Assembly: GCA_900541715.1 (NCBI GenBank)
Contig: UQLI01000001.1
Span: 132,320-196,319 of the forward strand
Direction of reading: 5' to 3'
Length of the DNA: 64,000 bases
DNA from: an uncultured Collinsella sp.
GTDB lineage: Bacteria; Actinomycetota; Coriobacteriia; Coriobacteriales; Coriobacteriaceae
This document shows positions 18,338-27,270 of this stretch, one piece after another (positions within the stretch are counted from its first letter, which is position 1; each line of letters begins with the position of its first letter). A model generated the notes under the pieces. It did no database searches and was not told where the DNA came from. It saw only the letters and a program-made list of their open reading frames with translations. A program made the position numbers and the translations under genes.

Positions 18338-19672
18338 CTAGTCCTCCATGCCAAGGTCGATCGTCGTGCCCTCGAATACCTTGTTGACGGTGCGGACGGC
18401 GCACATCTTGCCACACATGGTGCAAGTGCCCTCGGTGGCGGCAGGGGACTCCTCGTAGCGCTTCTTGCCGGTGACGGGATCGAGGGCGCACTTCCACATG
18501 GCGTCCCAGTCGAGCTTGCGGCGTGCCTGGCCCATCTTGTCGTCCAGATCGCGGGCGTGCGGCACCTTCTTGGCGATATCGGCGGCGTGTGCGGCGATCT
18601 TGGTGGCCATGAGGCCATCGAGCACGTCCTGGGCGTTGGGCAGGCACAGGTGCTCAGCGGGTGTCACGTAGCACAGGAAGTCGGCGCCGGAGCTCGCCGA
18701 GATGGCGCCACCGATGGCGGCGGTGATGTGGTCGTAGCCCACGCCGATATCGGTCACCAGCGGCCCCAGCACATAGAACGGCGCATTATGGCACAGGCGC
18801 TTCTGCAGCTTCATGTTGGCGGCGATCTCGTCGAGCGCCATGTGACCCGGTCCCTCGACCATAACCTGGACGCCGGCGGCCCAAGCGCGCTTGCACAGCT
18901 TGCCCAGCTCGATCATCTCGGCGGTCTCGGTGGCATCGTTTGAGTCGTAGAGACAGCCCGGGCGGCAGGAATCGCCGAGCGAGATCGTCACGTCGTACTC
19001 GTGGCAGATCTCGAGCACCTCGTCGTAGAACTCGTAGAAGGGGTTTTCGTTGCCGGTGACTTCCATCCAGCCAAACAGCAGCGAGCCGCCGCGGCTGACG
19101 ATGTTCATGAGGCGGCCGGTCTCCTTAAAGGTCTTGATGACCGACTTGTTGATGCCGCAGTGGATGGTCATGAAGTCCACGCCGTCCTCGGCGTGCGCGC
19201 GAACGACCTCGAGCAGGTCGTCCTTGGTGAGCTTGACCAGCGGCTTTTCCATGTAGCCGATGGCGTCGTACATGGGGACGGTGCCCACCATAAGCGGCGT
19301 CTCGTCGATGAGCTGCTGGCGGAACTGGCGCGTCTTGCCCGAGTTGGAGAGGTCCATGATGGCGTCGGCGCCAAAGTCCTCGGCAATCTTGACCTTCTTC
19401 CATTCCTCGGCGGCATCGGCCTTGTCGCCCGAGATGCCCAAGTTCACGTTGACCTTGGTGGACAGGCCCTCGCCGACACCAAAGGCGCGCATGCCTTTTT
19501 TGATGTGCACGATGTTGGCGGGAATGGCGATGCGGCCGTCTGCCACGCGCTCGCGGATGTACTCGGGGTCGCGATGCTCGCGCTCGGCGACCTCTTTCAT
19601 CTGAGGTGTGATCTGCCCAGCGCGGGCGAAGTCGATTTGCGTGACGAGCTTGGGCTCGGTCTGTGTGCTCAT
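18338..19672 (-). CDS. thiC: Phosphomethylpyrimidine synthase ThiC
   Basis: Radical SAM-type enzyme of 444 aa that rearranges aminoimidazole ribotide to HMP-phosphate. Visible family segments include DLSNSGKTRQFRQQL, the glycine-rich region around MVEGPGHMALDEI, and CYVTPAEHLCLP. The C-terminal cluster-binding motif here is C-T-M-C-G-K-M-C, CxxCxxxC spacing; some other ThiC proteins have CxxCxxxxC. The start at 19672 has AAGGGAG upstream, which is the 3' edge of the TPP riboswitch. Confidence 0.97.
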   Translation of the reverse strand: MSTQTEPKLVTQIDFARAGQITPQMKEVAEREHRDPEYIRERVADGRIAIPANIVHIKKGMRAFGVGEGLSTKVNVNLGISGDKADAAEEWKKVKIAEDFGADAIMDLSNSGKTRQFRQQLIDETPLMVGTVPMYDAIGYMEKPLVKLTKDDLLEVVRAHAEDGVDFMTIHCGINKSVIKTFKETGRLMNIVSRGGSLLFGWMEVTGNENPFYEFYDEVLEICHEYDVTISLGDSCRPGCLYDSNDATETAEMIELGKLCKRAWAAGVQVMVEGPGHMALDEIAANMKLQKRLCHNAPFYVLGPLVTDIGVGYDHITAAIGGAISASSGADFLCYVTPAEHLCLPNAQDVLDGLMATKIAAHAADIAKKVPHARDLDDKMGQARRKLDWDAMWKCALDPVTGKKRYEESPAATEGTCTMCGKMCAVRTVNKVFEGTTIDLGMED

Positions 19673-19679
19673 TGGCACG

Positions 19680-19772
19680 GCTCCCTTCGTTGGCATTACC
19701 CATATCAGGTTTGCGGGTCAGGGCGGGCGCGCCCAGTCTCAGCCTGCCGTCTTGTCCTGCAAGCTCCCCGTT
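19680..19772 (-). promoter_or_regulatory. TPP (thi-box) riboswitch upstream of thiC
   Basis: On the minus strand the order GGGGAGC, then GGCTGAGA, then ACCTGATATGGGTAATGCC, then CGAAGGGA matches the TPP aptamer: P2/J2 CTGAGA bulge, P4/P5 core and closing P1. The 3' strand ends about eight bases before the thiC ATG and contains its Shine-Dalgarno run AAGGGAG. Direct occlusion of translation initiation when TPP is bound is the simplest mechanism. Confidence 0.95.
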
Positions 19773-19843
19773 TATGTGGTGGGCTCAAGTATAGCTCGAA
19801 TGGGTACGATTGACGCGATGAGCATGCCCGTGGGGAGGCGAAC

Positions 19844-20365
19844 ATGGAAGACAAGCATCTATATCGAGAGATGCAATGGGACGTATCGGCCGAGGAGGGC
19901 CGTGCGCACCATGGCCTTGTCGCGATTGGTTTTGCGATCCTTGTCGTGATGGTGATTGCCTGTTGTATCTGGACGTTTGGTGGTCGCGGCGGCGCTGCAT
20001 GGGAGTTCGAGGCTGATGATAGCTTACCGATTATGACGGTGAGGAGTACTGGCGGTAATGCCAATACGCTCGCCATTCCGGGCGATTATTGGTACCCGCG
20101 CGATGAGTTTGTGCAGTTGCAGCTGAGTGGTGGGTCCATTCCGGGCGAAGAAATCGAACGCGTGACGTTTGACGCGGCGCTCAAAACGCTGACGGTGAAG
20201 CTCAAAGATCAAGGAGATGTGCCCACGACCATGGACATTGCGCTGACGGAATGGCGCTTGGAGCCCCCGGCGGGCGCTGCGGTATCCGAGGTGGAGCACG
20301 TTAAGATTACCTACCAAGATGGCTCGACGAGCGAGATTGCAAAGGCCGATGGCTTGGCGGAGTAA
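19844..20365 (+). CDS. Membrane-anchored protein of unknown function
   Basis: Protein of 173 aa, not recognised. A polar N-terminal stretch of about 24 residues precedes one hydrophobic segment at about 25-46 (LVAIGFAILVVMVIACCIW). Residues 47-173 look like a small extracytoplasmic beta-rich domain with strands such as LPIMTVRS, EFVQLQLSGG and KTLTVKLKD. Orientation is probably N-in, C-out. GGGGAGG lies upstream of the ATG. It is divergent from thiC and convergent with yaaA. Confidence 0.65.
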   Translation: MEDKHLYREMQWDVSAEEGRAHHGLVAIGFAILVVMVIACCIWTFGGRGGAAWEFEADDSLPIMTVRSTGGNANTLAIPGDYWYPRDEFVQLQLSGGSIPGEEIERVTFDAALKTLTVKLKDQGDVPTTMDIALTEWRLEPPAGAAVSEVEHVKITYQDGSTSEIAKADGLAE

Positions 20366-20388
20366 CGAGGTGTTTGGAAACGGCGGGT

Positions 20389-21198
20389 CTATTGTGCCTG
20401 CGCGTTCATGAAAACCAGGGTGTTTTTGTCTGAAAGCTCGGGGATGTGTCGATAGCCGATGTTGAATGCGGTAAGTTCGCTTGCATCCTCGAGCTTGTTT
20501 TCTGCCATCCACCGCGCCATGGAGCCGCGCGCCTTTTTGCTGGCGGTCGACCGTTGGATGGGCTTCCCGTTGCGGATACCCTCGCCAAAGAGGCATGTGA
20601 CGGCCGTGGCGTCGCCCGCGAGGTGGGGCAGAACGGCTTTGGCATACTCTACGCTGGCGAGGTTGACGATCGTGGTGTTTGAGCCTGCCGGGGCGATAGC
20701 CCGCGCGAGCTTGTCGCTCCAAAACGCGTAGAGGTCTCGGGCATCGTCAACGGCGAGCTTCGCGCCCATCTCCAGCCGATACGGTTCGACGGCATGAAAG
20801 GGACGAACGCACCCGTAGAGGCCGGAGAGGATCCACAGATGGTCTTGCAGCCATGCGAGCTGCGCGGAATCCATCACCTCGGGTGCCATGCTCTGGTATT
20901 GAATGCCGTGATAGGACATGACGGCAGGGGAGAGGTGGCGAGCGAGTGCGGGATTGTCGAGATCGCCGCTTTTCAGGATGGGCCCGAACTCATGCAGGGT
21001 GTTGAGGCAAGGCCCCAGCAGTTTGTCACTCACGTTCCACAGCGCCTGCAGGCCGCCGCTGCCTTCATTCCGCTCGATATCTAGCAGTGCGCGGTGGAGG
21101 CGAGCCGTCTCGCGCACAAAGGGTGGGATGCCCAGGACTTCAAAAGCATCTTGGGCCGCGCGCATCTGCTTGGCGGGCGAAATGATGACCTGCAGCAT
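20389..21198 (-). CDS. yaaA: Peroxide stress protein YaaA (DUF328/UPF0246)
   Basis: Protein of 269 aa that starts QVIISPAKQM, the hallmark of the YaaA family. In E. coli YaaA lowers free iron and DNA damage during peroxide stress and has a DNA-binding fold. Internal family segments include WILSGLYGCVRPFHAVEPYRLEMG, ASVEYAKAV and FNIGYRH. The start at 21198 has AGGAGAG upstream; a much longer in-frame reading runs through the upstream palindrome and is rejected. Confidence 0.9.
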   Translation of the reverse strand: MLQVIISPAKQMRAAQDAFEVLGIPPFVRETARLHRALLDIERNEGSGGLQALWNVSDKLLGPCLNTLHEFGPILKSGDLDNPALARHLSPAVMSYHGIQYQSMAPEVMDSAQLAWLQDHLWILSGLYGCVRPFHAVEPYRLEMGAKLAVDDARDLYAFWSDKLARAIAPAGSNTTIVNLASVEYAKAVLPHLAGDATAVTCLFGEGIRNGKPIQRSTASKKARGSMARWMAENKLEDASELTAFNIGYRHIPELSDKNTLVFMNAQAQ

Positions 21199-21220
21199 GA
21201 ACTCTCCTCTGCCAAAAAAA

Positions 21221-21286
21221 GTTGCGGTGGAATACGGTCTGTTTTGGCCGTTTATGGGCCAGTTTAGTCCGTATTTCACCGCAACT
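21221..21286. repeat. Palindromic element C1
   Basis: GTTGCGGTGGAATACGG pairs with CCGTATTTCACCGCAAC (one G-T type difference), with an inner TGGCC/GGCCA. It lies between the M18 peptidase stop and yaaA. The outer arm GTTGCGGTG-x-AATA is shared with the element at 42140-42202. Confidence 0.8.
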
Positions 21287-21299
21287 GATGAAGGGTTGG

Positions 21300-22697
21300 T
21301 TAGGCTCGCTCGATGAAGGCCTTGTAGCCGCGGTAGGCCTCGTAGATATCGGCCTTGTTGGCGACCTCCCACAGGGCGTGCATGGACAGGACGGCAACGC
21401 CGGAGTCGATGACGTTCATGCCATACTTGGCCATGATGTAGGCAATGGTGCCGCCGCCGCCCGCGTTGACGCGACCGAGCTCACAGGTCTGGAAGTCCAC
21501 GCCGGCCTCGTCCATGATGTCGCGGACGAGGGCCACGTACTCGGCATCGGCGTCGTTGGAGCCGCCCTTGCCGCGGCTGCCCGTGTACTTGTTAAAGCAC
21601 AGGCCGCGACCCATAAAGGCCGCGTTCTTGGTCTCGAACTTGCCGGCATAGCCCGGGTCGAAGCCGGCGGACACGTCGGAGGAGAGCATGCGGCTGCGGG
21701 CGAGTGCGCGGCGCAGGGCCAGCGGGCTATCCTCGCCGGCGAGCGTCATGATCTCGGCGACGGTGTTCTCGAAGAAGCGGCTCGTCATACCGGTGGCACC
21801 CACGGAGCCGATCTCCTCCTTGTCGACGATGAGCGTGATGCTCGTGCGCTCCACGTTGGCGACGTCGATCTGGGCGAGCATGGAGGGGTAGGCGCAGACG
21901 CGATCGTCGTGGCCATAGCCCAAAATCATGGAGCGGTCGAGGCCCATGTCGCGGGCGGGGCCGGCGGGCACGACCTCGATCTCGGCGGAGAGGAAGTCCT
22001 CCTCCTCGACGTCGTACTGCTCCTTGAGGATGTCCAGGAACATCTGCTTGACGGGCTCCTTGGGGGCGTCCTTGTCGTCCCCATCGAACTTGACGGGACG
22101 ACCGCCCACGATCACGTCGAGGATCTCGGCATCGACGGCGTCCTTGGCAGGCTTGGACATCTGCTCGCTCGAGAGGTGGATCAGCAGGTCGGAGATGGTA
22201 AAGACCGGGTCGTCCGCCTTGTCGCCGATATTGATGTCGACGGTGGTACCGTCCTTTTTGCAGATGACGCCCACGAGTGCGAGCGGGGAGGCTACCCAGT
22301 GGTAGCTCTTGACGCCGCCGTAGTAGTGCGTGTCGAGGTAGGCCATGTCGCCGGCCTCGAAGGCGGGATTCTGCTTAAGGTCCAGGCGCGGCGAGTCCAC
22401 GTGGGCGCCCAGGATGTTAAAGCCCTGCTCGAGCGGGGCGGTGCCCAGGTTGACGAGCATAAGGTCCTTGCCGTGGTTGGCGGCGTACACCTTGTCGCCT
22501 GCCTTGAGCTCGCGGCCCTCGGCGATCACGGTCTCCAGGTCGACGTATCCCGCCTCCTCGGCCATCTTAATGCCGGTCTTGACGCACAGGCGCTCGGTCT
22601 TGTTCTCGCTCAAAAACTGCTTATAGCCGCGGCAAAGCTCCTCGAGCTCCTCGACTTGCTGTGGCGTGTACTTTTTCCATGCGCAGGGACGCTCCAT
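21300..22697 (-). CDS. M18 family aminopeptidase
   Basis: Zinc metallo-aminopeptidase of 465 aa related to aspartyl aminopeptidase/aminopeptidase I. Metal ligands and catalytic residues lie in NILGAHVDSPRLDLKQ (His/Asp), TLIVDKEEIGSVGATGM (Glu-Glu), SSDVSAG (Asp) and a late AVLSMHALWE (His). Cytosolic, probably dodecameric in this family. ATG at 22697 has AAAGGAG upstream; the longer reading to 23285 overlaps polA on the opposite strand and is rejected. Confidence 0.93.
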   Translation of the reverse strand: MERPCAWKKYTPQQVEELEELCRGYKQFLSENKTERLCVKTGIKMAEEAGYVDLETVIAEGRELKAGDKVYAANHGKDLMLVNLGTAPLEQGFNILGAHVDSPRLDLKQNPAFEAGDMAYLDTHYYGGVKSYHWVASPLALVGVICKKDGTTVDINIGDKADDPVFTISDLLIHLSSEQMSKPAKDAVDAEILDVIVGGRPVKFDGDDKDAPKEPVKQMFLDILKEQYDVEEEDFLSAEIEVVPAGPARDMGLDRSMILGYGHDDRVCAYPSMLAQIDVANVERTSITLIVDKEEIGSVGATGMTSRFFENTVAEIMTLAGEDSPLALRRALARSRMLSSDVSAGFDPGYAGKFETKNAAFMGRGLCFNKYTGSRGKGGSNDADAEYVALVRDIMDEAGVDFQTCELGRVNAGGGGTIAYIMAKYGMNVIDSGVAVLSMHALWEVANKADIYEAYRGYKAFIERA

Positions 22698-22863
22698 GAC
22701 GCAGGCTCCTTTCGGATCGATCGTGCTGGTTGATGTACCGTGAGCCATCGTATCACGCGCGGGCCCGCGGCGGCAGGGAAGCCTGATGTGCGGTGGCCGC
22801 GGGGCGGGGAGCGTGTAAACTGGTGTGAGCAAACCGTGCCCAGCCCAAAGCGAGGTATTCAAT

Positions 22864-25614
22864 ATGTCTGACAAGCGCCGCACCTTTGCCGTTATCGACG
22901 GCAACTCGCTCATGCACCGCGCCTTCCACGCCGTGCCGCCCACCATGAATGCGCCGGACGGCCGCCCCACCAACGCGATCTTCGGCTTTCTGAACATGTT
23001 TCTCAAGATGATCGATGCCTTTAACCCCGACGGTGTGGTCGTGGCGTTTGACAAGGGCAAACCGCGCGTGCGCATGGAGATGCTGCCGCAGTATAAGGCG
23101 CAACGCCCGCCCATGGACCCCGATCTGCATGCGCAGTTTCCGATGATCAAGGAGCTGCTCACCGCGCTCAACGTGCCGATTCTGCAGTCCGAGGGCTGGG
23201 AAGGCGACGATATCCTGGGAACCATGGCGCGCCTGGGTGAAGAGGCCGGCTGCGACATGCTGCTGGTGACCGGCGACCGCGACATGTATCAACTCGTGAC
23301 CGAGCACGTCAACGTGGTCTCGACCCGCAAGGGCCTGTCCGACGTGGCGATCATGACGCCCGAGAGCGTGGACGACCTGTATCACGGCATTACGCCGGCG
23401 CTCGTGCCCGATTTTTACGGTCTAAAGGGCGATACGTCGGACAACATTCCCGGCGTACCGGGCATCGGCCCCAAAAAGGCGAGCGCGCTCATCGCACAGT
23501 ACGGCAGCTTGGACGAGGTCATCGCGCATGCCGACGAGGTCAAGGGCAAGATGGGCGAGAACCTGCGTGCGCACATCGACGATGCGCTGCTGAGCCGCAA
23601 GGTCGCAACCATTCGCACCGATGCGCCCGTCGAGCTCGACTTTGACGAAACGTCCTTCCCGGCGTTTTCTGCCGACGAAGTGTCCGCGGCGCTGGGCACA
23701 CTTGGTATCACCGCCATGCAGAACCGTTTCTTGGCGCTGGTCGGCGGCGAGGGCGGGGCTGCTGCTGCCTCCAGTGTGGTTGAGATACCTGCTATGGTTC
23801 GCGCAGCCGCCGGCGATGCCGACGCGCTTGGTGCCGTTGCGGCTGAGGTCTCCCGCGCGATTGATGCCGGCGAGTGGGTCGCCGCCGTGGTGGACGACGA
23901 CAAGGAAGAGGGCGCGCTCTTTGGACTGACGCGCACGCTGTGGTTGGCGACGTCCAAGGGCCTGTTCGCGCTCGAGGAGGGCGACAGCTGTGCGGCGGCT
24001 GAGGTTGAGGGCTTCAACTTCGTTCACGGCGTGATTGCCGGCGTGCTCGCGCGTCTGTTTATGGAGGGTCGCGTGGCGAGCCCGGATATGAAGGCGCTGT
24101 TGCACGAGCTTTCGCCCGTCGATTCTTCTGAGCCCGAGCTCATGGATCCGCTCGCTACCGATTCCACGCGTATCTTCGATACCGTGGTCGCTGCCTATCT
24201 GCTGGATTCCGATCGCTCCGAGTTCGATGAGGCATATCTTGCCGATACGTATCTGCAGATGGCGCTGCCTGCGGCGCGCGGCGCAGAGGGTGCCGGTGAG
24301 GACGCTCCGGCGCCTGCCGCCCGTACTGCGGCTCTGACGCTGGCGCTCGTGGCACCGTTGCGCGAGTGCATGGCCCGTGAGAATGCCGCCAACGTGTTCG
24401 ATGGCATCGAGATGCCGCTCGTTCCGGTACTTGCCAAGATGGAGCGCGCGGGCATGCTCGTGGACCCCGACCGTCTGCACAGTCTGTCCGAGGGTCTGGC
24501 GACCCAGATTACCGAGGTTGAGCGCAGTATTCGCGACCTGGCGGGTGACGAGACCTTTAATATTGGCAGTCCCATGCAGCTGTCGCACGTGCTCTTTGAT
24601 GTGATGGGGCTTCCGACCAAGGGCCTCAAGAAGACTAAGCGCGGCTATTATTCGACCAACGCCAAGGTGCTGAGCGACCTTGCGCGTGACCACGAAATCG
24701 TGCGTCTGATCTTGGACTGGCGTGAGAAGTCTAAGATCAAGTCCACCTATCTGGACACGCTAGGTCCGCTGCGCCGTGGTGACGGTCGCGTACACACTAC
24801 GTACAACCAGACCATCACGGCAACGGGGCGTCTGTCCTCGAGCGACCCGAACCTGCAGAACATCCCGACGCGCTCGGAGCTGGGTCGTACCGTCAAGACG
24901 GCGTTTTCGGCAGGCGAGGGAAGCGTCTTTTTGGCGGTGGACTACTCGCAGATCGAGCTGCGTCTGCTGGCGCATCTCTCAGGTGACGAGCACTTGGTGC
25001 GCGCCTTTAACGAGGGCGAGGACTTCCATGCCGAGACGGCGGCGCGCGTGTTCGGTGTGCCGGTGTCCGAGGTAACGCCCGACCTGCGCAGTCGCGCCAA
25101 GGCCGTGAACTTTGGCATCGTGTATGGCCAGCAGGCCTACGGCCTGTCGCAGTCGCTGCATATCTCGATGGCCGAGGCACGCGACATGATCGACCGCTAC
25201 TACGAGGCCTACCCGGGCGTGCGCACGTTCCTCGACAACGTGGTGGCACGCGCCAAGCAGACGGGCTACGCCGAGACCATGTACGGCCGCCGTCGTCATA
25301 TTCCGGAGCTCAAGGCCAAAAACCCGCAACTCCGCGGCTTTGGCGAGCGCACGGCCATGAACCATCCCATGCAGGGAACCGCCGCCGACATCATCAAGAT
25401 CGCGATGGCCCGCGTAAGCCGCCGCCTGGAAGAGGAAGGCTTTGCCGCCCACATGATCCTGCAAGTGCACGACGAACTGGACTTTGAGTGCCCCATCGAC
25501 GAAGTCGAGCGCCTAACCACCATGGTCCGCGACGTCATGGAACACGTAGTGGACCTCCGCGTTCCCCTAATCGCCGAAGCCAGCACCGGCATAACCTGGG
25601 CCGATGCCAAGTAA
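22864..25614 (+). CDS. polA: DNA polymerase I
   Basis: Family A polymerase of 916 aa for Okazaki processing and repair. Residues 1-300 form the 5'-3' flap nuclease (VIDGNSLMHRAFHA, EADD-like EGWEGDDILGTMA, GDRDMYQLV, and the helix-hairpin-helix GVPGIGPKKASALI). About 320-520 occupy the position of the 3'-5' exonuclease, but no D-x-E exo I motif is visible, so proofreading is probably absent. Polymerase motifs A (VDYSQIELRLLAHLSGD), B (RAKAVNFGIVYGQQAYGLS) and C (LQVHDELDFE) are intact. Start at 22864 has GAGG upstream; it is divergent from the M18 peptidase gene. Confidence 0.97.
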   Translation: MSDKRRTFAVIDGNSLMHRAFHAVPPTMNAPDGRPTNAIFGFLNMFLKMIDAFNPDGVVVAFDKGKPRVRMEMLPQYKAQRPPMDPDLHAQFPMIKELLTALNVPILQSEGWEGDDILGTMARLGEEAGCDMLLVTGDRDMYQLVTEHVNVVSTRKGLSDVAIMTPESVDDLYHGITPALVPDFYGLKGDTSDNIPGVPGIGPKKASALIAQYGSLDEVIAHADEVKGKMGENLRAHIDDALLSRKVATIRTDAPVELDFDETSFPAFSADEVSAALGTLGITAMQNRFLALVGGEGGAAAASSVVEIPAMVRAAAGDADALGAVAAEVSRAIDAGEWVAAVVDDDKEEGALFGLTRTLWLATSKGLFALEEGDSCAAAEVEGFNFVHGVIAGVLARLFMEGRVASPDMKALLHELSPVDSSEPELMDPLATDSTRIFDTVVAAYLLDSDRSEFDEAYLADTYLQMALPAARGAEGAGEDAPAPAARTAALTLALVAPLRECMARENAANVFDGIEMPLVPVLAKMERAGMLVDPDRLHSLSEGLATQITEVERSIRDLAGDETFNIGSPMQLSHVLFDVMGLPTKGLKKTKRGYYSTNAKVLSDLARDHEIVRLILDWREKSKIKSTYLDTLGPLRRGDGRVHTTYNQTITATGRLSSSDPNLQNIPTRSELGRTVKTAFSAGEGSVFLAVDYSQIELRLLAHLSGDEHLVRAFNEGEDFHAETAARVFGVPVSEVTPDLRSRAKAVNFGIVYGQQAYGLSQSLHISMAEARDMIDRYYEAYPGVRTFLDNVVARAKQTGYAETMYGRRRHIPELKAKNPQLRGFGERTAMNHPMQGTAADIIKIAMARVSRRLEEEGFAAHMILQVHDELDFECPIDEVERLTTMVRDVMEHVVDLRVPLIAEASTGITWADAK

Positions 25615-25647
25615 AGACATACCAACAACCCCAAAGTAACCAAAACA

Positions 25648-25681
25648 GAAGGGGGCTCCTTGCCAACAAGGAGCCCCCTTC
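25648..25681. terminator. Strong bidirectional hairpin after polA
   Basis: GAAGGGGGCTCCTTG and CAAGGAGCCCCCTTC are exact reverse complements around a four-base loop (15 bp). Confidence 0.88.
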
Positions 25682-25748
25682 ATTCCAAACTATCAGCCAA
25701 GTATCCAGACGCCAAGACGCCATCCATGCGGCAAGCAAGTCACCGCAG

Positions 25749-25876
25749 GACCTGGCCGGGCGATGCGGGTAAGTTTTTCGTAGATTCCGCACGAGCCGAA
25801 GGCCACTTAATGTGGCCTTCGAGCGAGCCCAGGACCTGACCGAACGAAAAACTTACCCGCGTCGCCCGGCCAGGTC
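25749..25876. repeat. 128-base palindrome with nested hairpin
   Basis: Arms 25749-25780 and 25845-25876 match 31 of 32 as reverse complements (the exception can form G-T). A second hairpin, CGAAGGCCAC/GTGGCCTTCG with a TTAAT loop, sits in the middle (25797-25821). The element is 12 bases from the stop codon of the minus-strand Cof phosphatase and 70 bases past the polA terminator. Confidence 0.85.
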
Positions 25877-25888
25877 CGACAGGTTGCG

Positions 25889-26716
25889 TTAACGAGCCGC
25901 CAAGATGGCGTCGATGAGCGTCAGTACGCCCCCGTCGTTGTTGCTCGGAATGCGCCACTCGGCATGCGCGTTCATGTGCTCCTCGGCGTTGTCCACGATA
26001 AAGCTGTGACCGACGCGCTCGAGCATGGGGATGTCGTTGTAGGTGTCGCCCACGGCGGCAGCATCGGCAATATCGATGCCCAGGTGCTCGCACAGGTGAG
26101 CGACGCCGGCGCCCTTGTCGACGCCCAGGTTCATAAAGTCGATCCACTCGCGCCCAGCGTTGGTGACGTAGAGTTTGTCCGAGAACTCGGGGCTATAGGT
26201 CTCGCGGAAAGCGGGCTCGGCGTCGTAGCCGGGGAAGAAGACCGAAATCTTGTTGGACTCGAAATCAATGCCCTCAAAGCTGTCTACGTAGTTGATTGTG
26301 TTGTAGTAGACGCTGATCTCGTCGTGGTATTGATGGTCGCGGGCAAGCACGTAGAACTCGTCGAAGCAGCACAGGACGGGGACAGCGCGAGGATCCTCCG
26401 AGGCACGGTTCAAGACCTGCTGATACAGCTCCACGTCAATATTGCTTTTATAGATATAGCTGCCGCGATAGATCACGCACGCTCCGTTGTCGGGACAAAA
26501 GGCGAGGCGGTTCTTGATGCCCTCGAACATCTCCTCGAGCTTGGGGGCGGGACGTCCGCTGGCGGGGCAGAATACGATGCCGGCGTCGGCGAGCTTGTCC
26601 AGGCGCTCATCAAGACCCTGGGGCAGCACACGCTCGTCGGTCAGCAGCGTCTTGTCCATATCGACGGCGAGAATCTTAATGTTGCCGATGTTGGCGTCCG
26701 ATTCGTAAGTTTGCAT
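25889..26716 (-). CDS. Cof-type HAD-IIB phosphatase
   Basis: HAD-superfamily sugar-phosphate-type phosphatase of 275 aa. Motif I is AVDMDKTLLT with nucleophilic Asp, motif II a threonine/serine in FCPASGRP, and the C-terminal motif IV GDTYNDIPMLERVGHSFIVDNA. The type IIB cap lies between. Cytosolic; substrate unknown, as family members hydrolyse many phosphorylated sugars and cofactors. No operon partner; the upstream DNA is shared with the argG leader region. Confidence 0.9.
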   Translation of the reverse strand: MQTYESDANIGNIKILAVDMDKTLLTDERVLPQGLDERLDKLADAGIVFCPASGRPAPKLEEMFEGIKNRLAFCPDNGACVIYRGSYIYKSNIDVELYQQVLNRASEDPRAVPVLCCFDEFYVLARDHQYHDEISVYYNTINYVDSFEGIDFESNKISVFFPGYDAEPAFRETYSPEFSDKLYVTNAGREWIDFMNLGVDKGAGVAHLCEHLGIDIADAAAVGDTYNDIPMLERVGHSFIVDNAEEHMNAHAEWRIPSNNDGGVLTLIDAILAAR

Positions 26717-26990
26717 AAAAATGCGCCTTTCGTTTCGAGATTGTTTCAGACGTTATAACCATCAACTAGTAGTCGAGCGTATTTTCGCAGGAATGGTGCG
26801 TATTTGCACCACGCTTCACAAAGTAATGAAAAAACTTTTCAGAAATTTGAATTTGTCGCTTGTGCTGCGGGCACTTTAGCGTAATATAGCGACCATCGAA
26901 AACGGAGACGGAAAAACAACCGCTTACCGAGTAAAAGGTACCGTTTACGATATTTGAATTGCGCCCGGCGATACGTGAAAGGAGAGGCAG
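26717..26990. other. Spacer before the argG leader, with a palindrome
   Basis: No gene is convincing here. TGGTGC and GCACCA at 26795-26812 form an 18-base palindrome around GTATTT, a possible operator. An AT-rich part (about 26819-26860) could hold promoters in both directions. No clear ArgR box is seen. Confidence 0.4.
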
Positions 26991-27065
26991 ATGCAGTTCG
27001 TAAAGATCATCACCACTGCAGACAATGCCATCCGACGCCAGCGCGCAATTTCCCGACGACGATAA
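26991..27065 (+). CDS. Arginine-rich leader peptide upstream of argG
   Basis: A 24-codon ORF with a strong ribosome site (AAAGGAGAGG six to eight bases before ATG). The last ten residues are R-R-Q-R-A-I-S-R-R-R, six arginines using CGA and CGC, just before the stop. Such clustering right before the structural gene argG (start 27271) is the pattern of an amino-acid-sensing leader. Overlapping alternative helices follow (27058-27073, 27073-27106, 27096-27117, 27117-27137). CGA is normally a poorly translated codon, which would sharpen stalling. Inference only; no T-rich terminator is obvious, so control could act on translation or Rho. Confidence 0.65.
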   Translation: MQFVKIITTADNAIRRQRAISRRR

Positions 27066-27270
27066 CAATCGTCTCTGTCCGCATGGGGCGAATTGCCTCA
27101 ACAGAGTCATTTTGAGGTCGTTGGGTTTTAGCACGACATTGCTGCATGTTTCTAGGGCATGTATGTGCTGATTTTTGCTATTTAACCTGATATTGCACGG
27201 TATATGACCTTGAAATGACTTGCAACTGACCGATGTTCTAACTAGCTACCAAGGGCGAAAGGAAACAGCC

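Noticed and set aside
26766..27134. 122-codon minus-strand ORF in the argG leader
   Set aside because: No ribosome site; it overlaps the convincing Arg-rich leader on the other strand.
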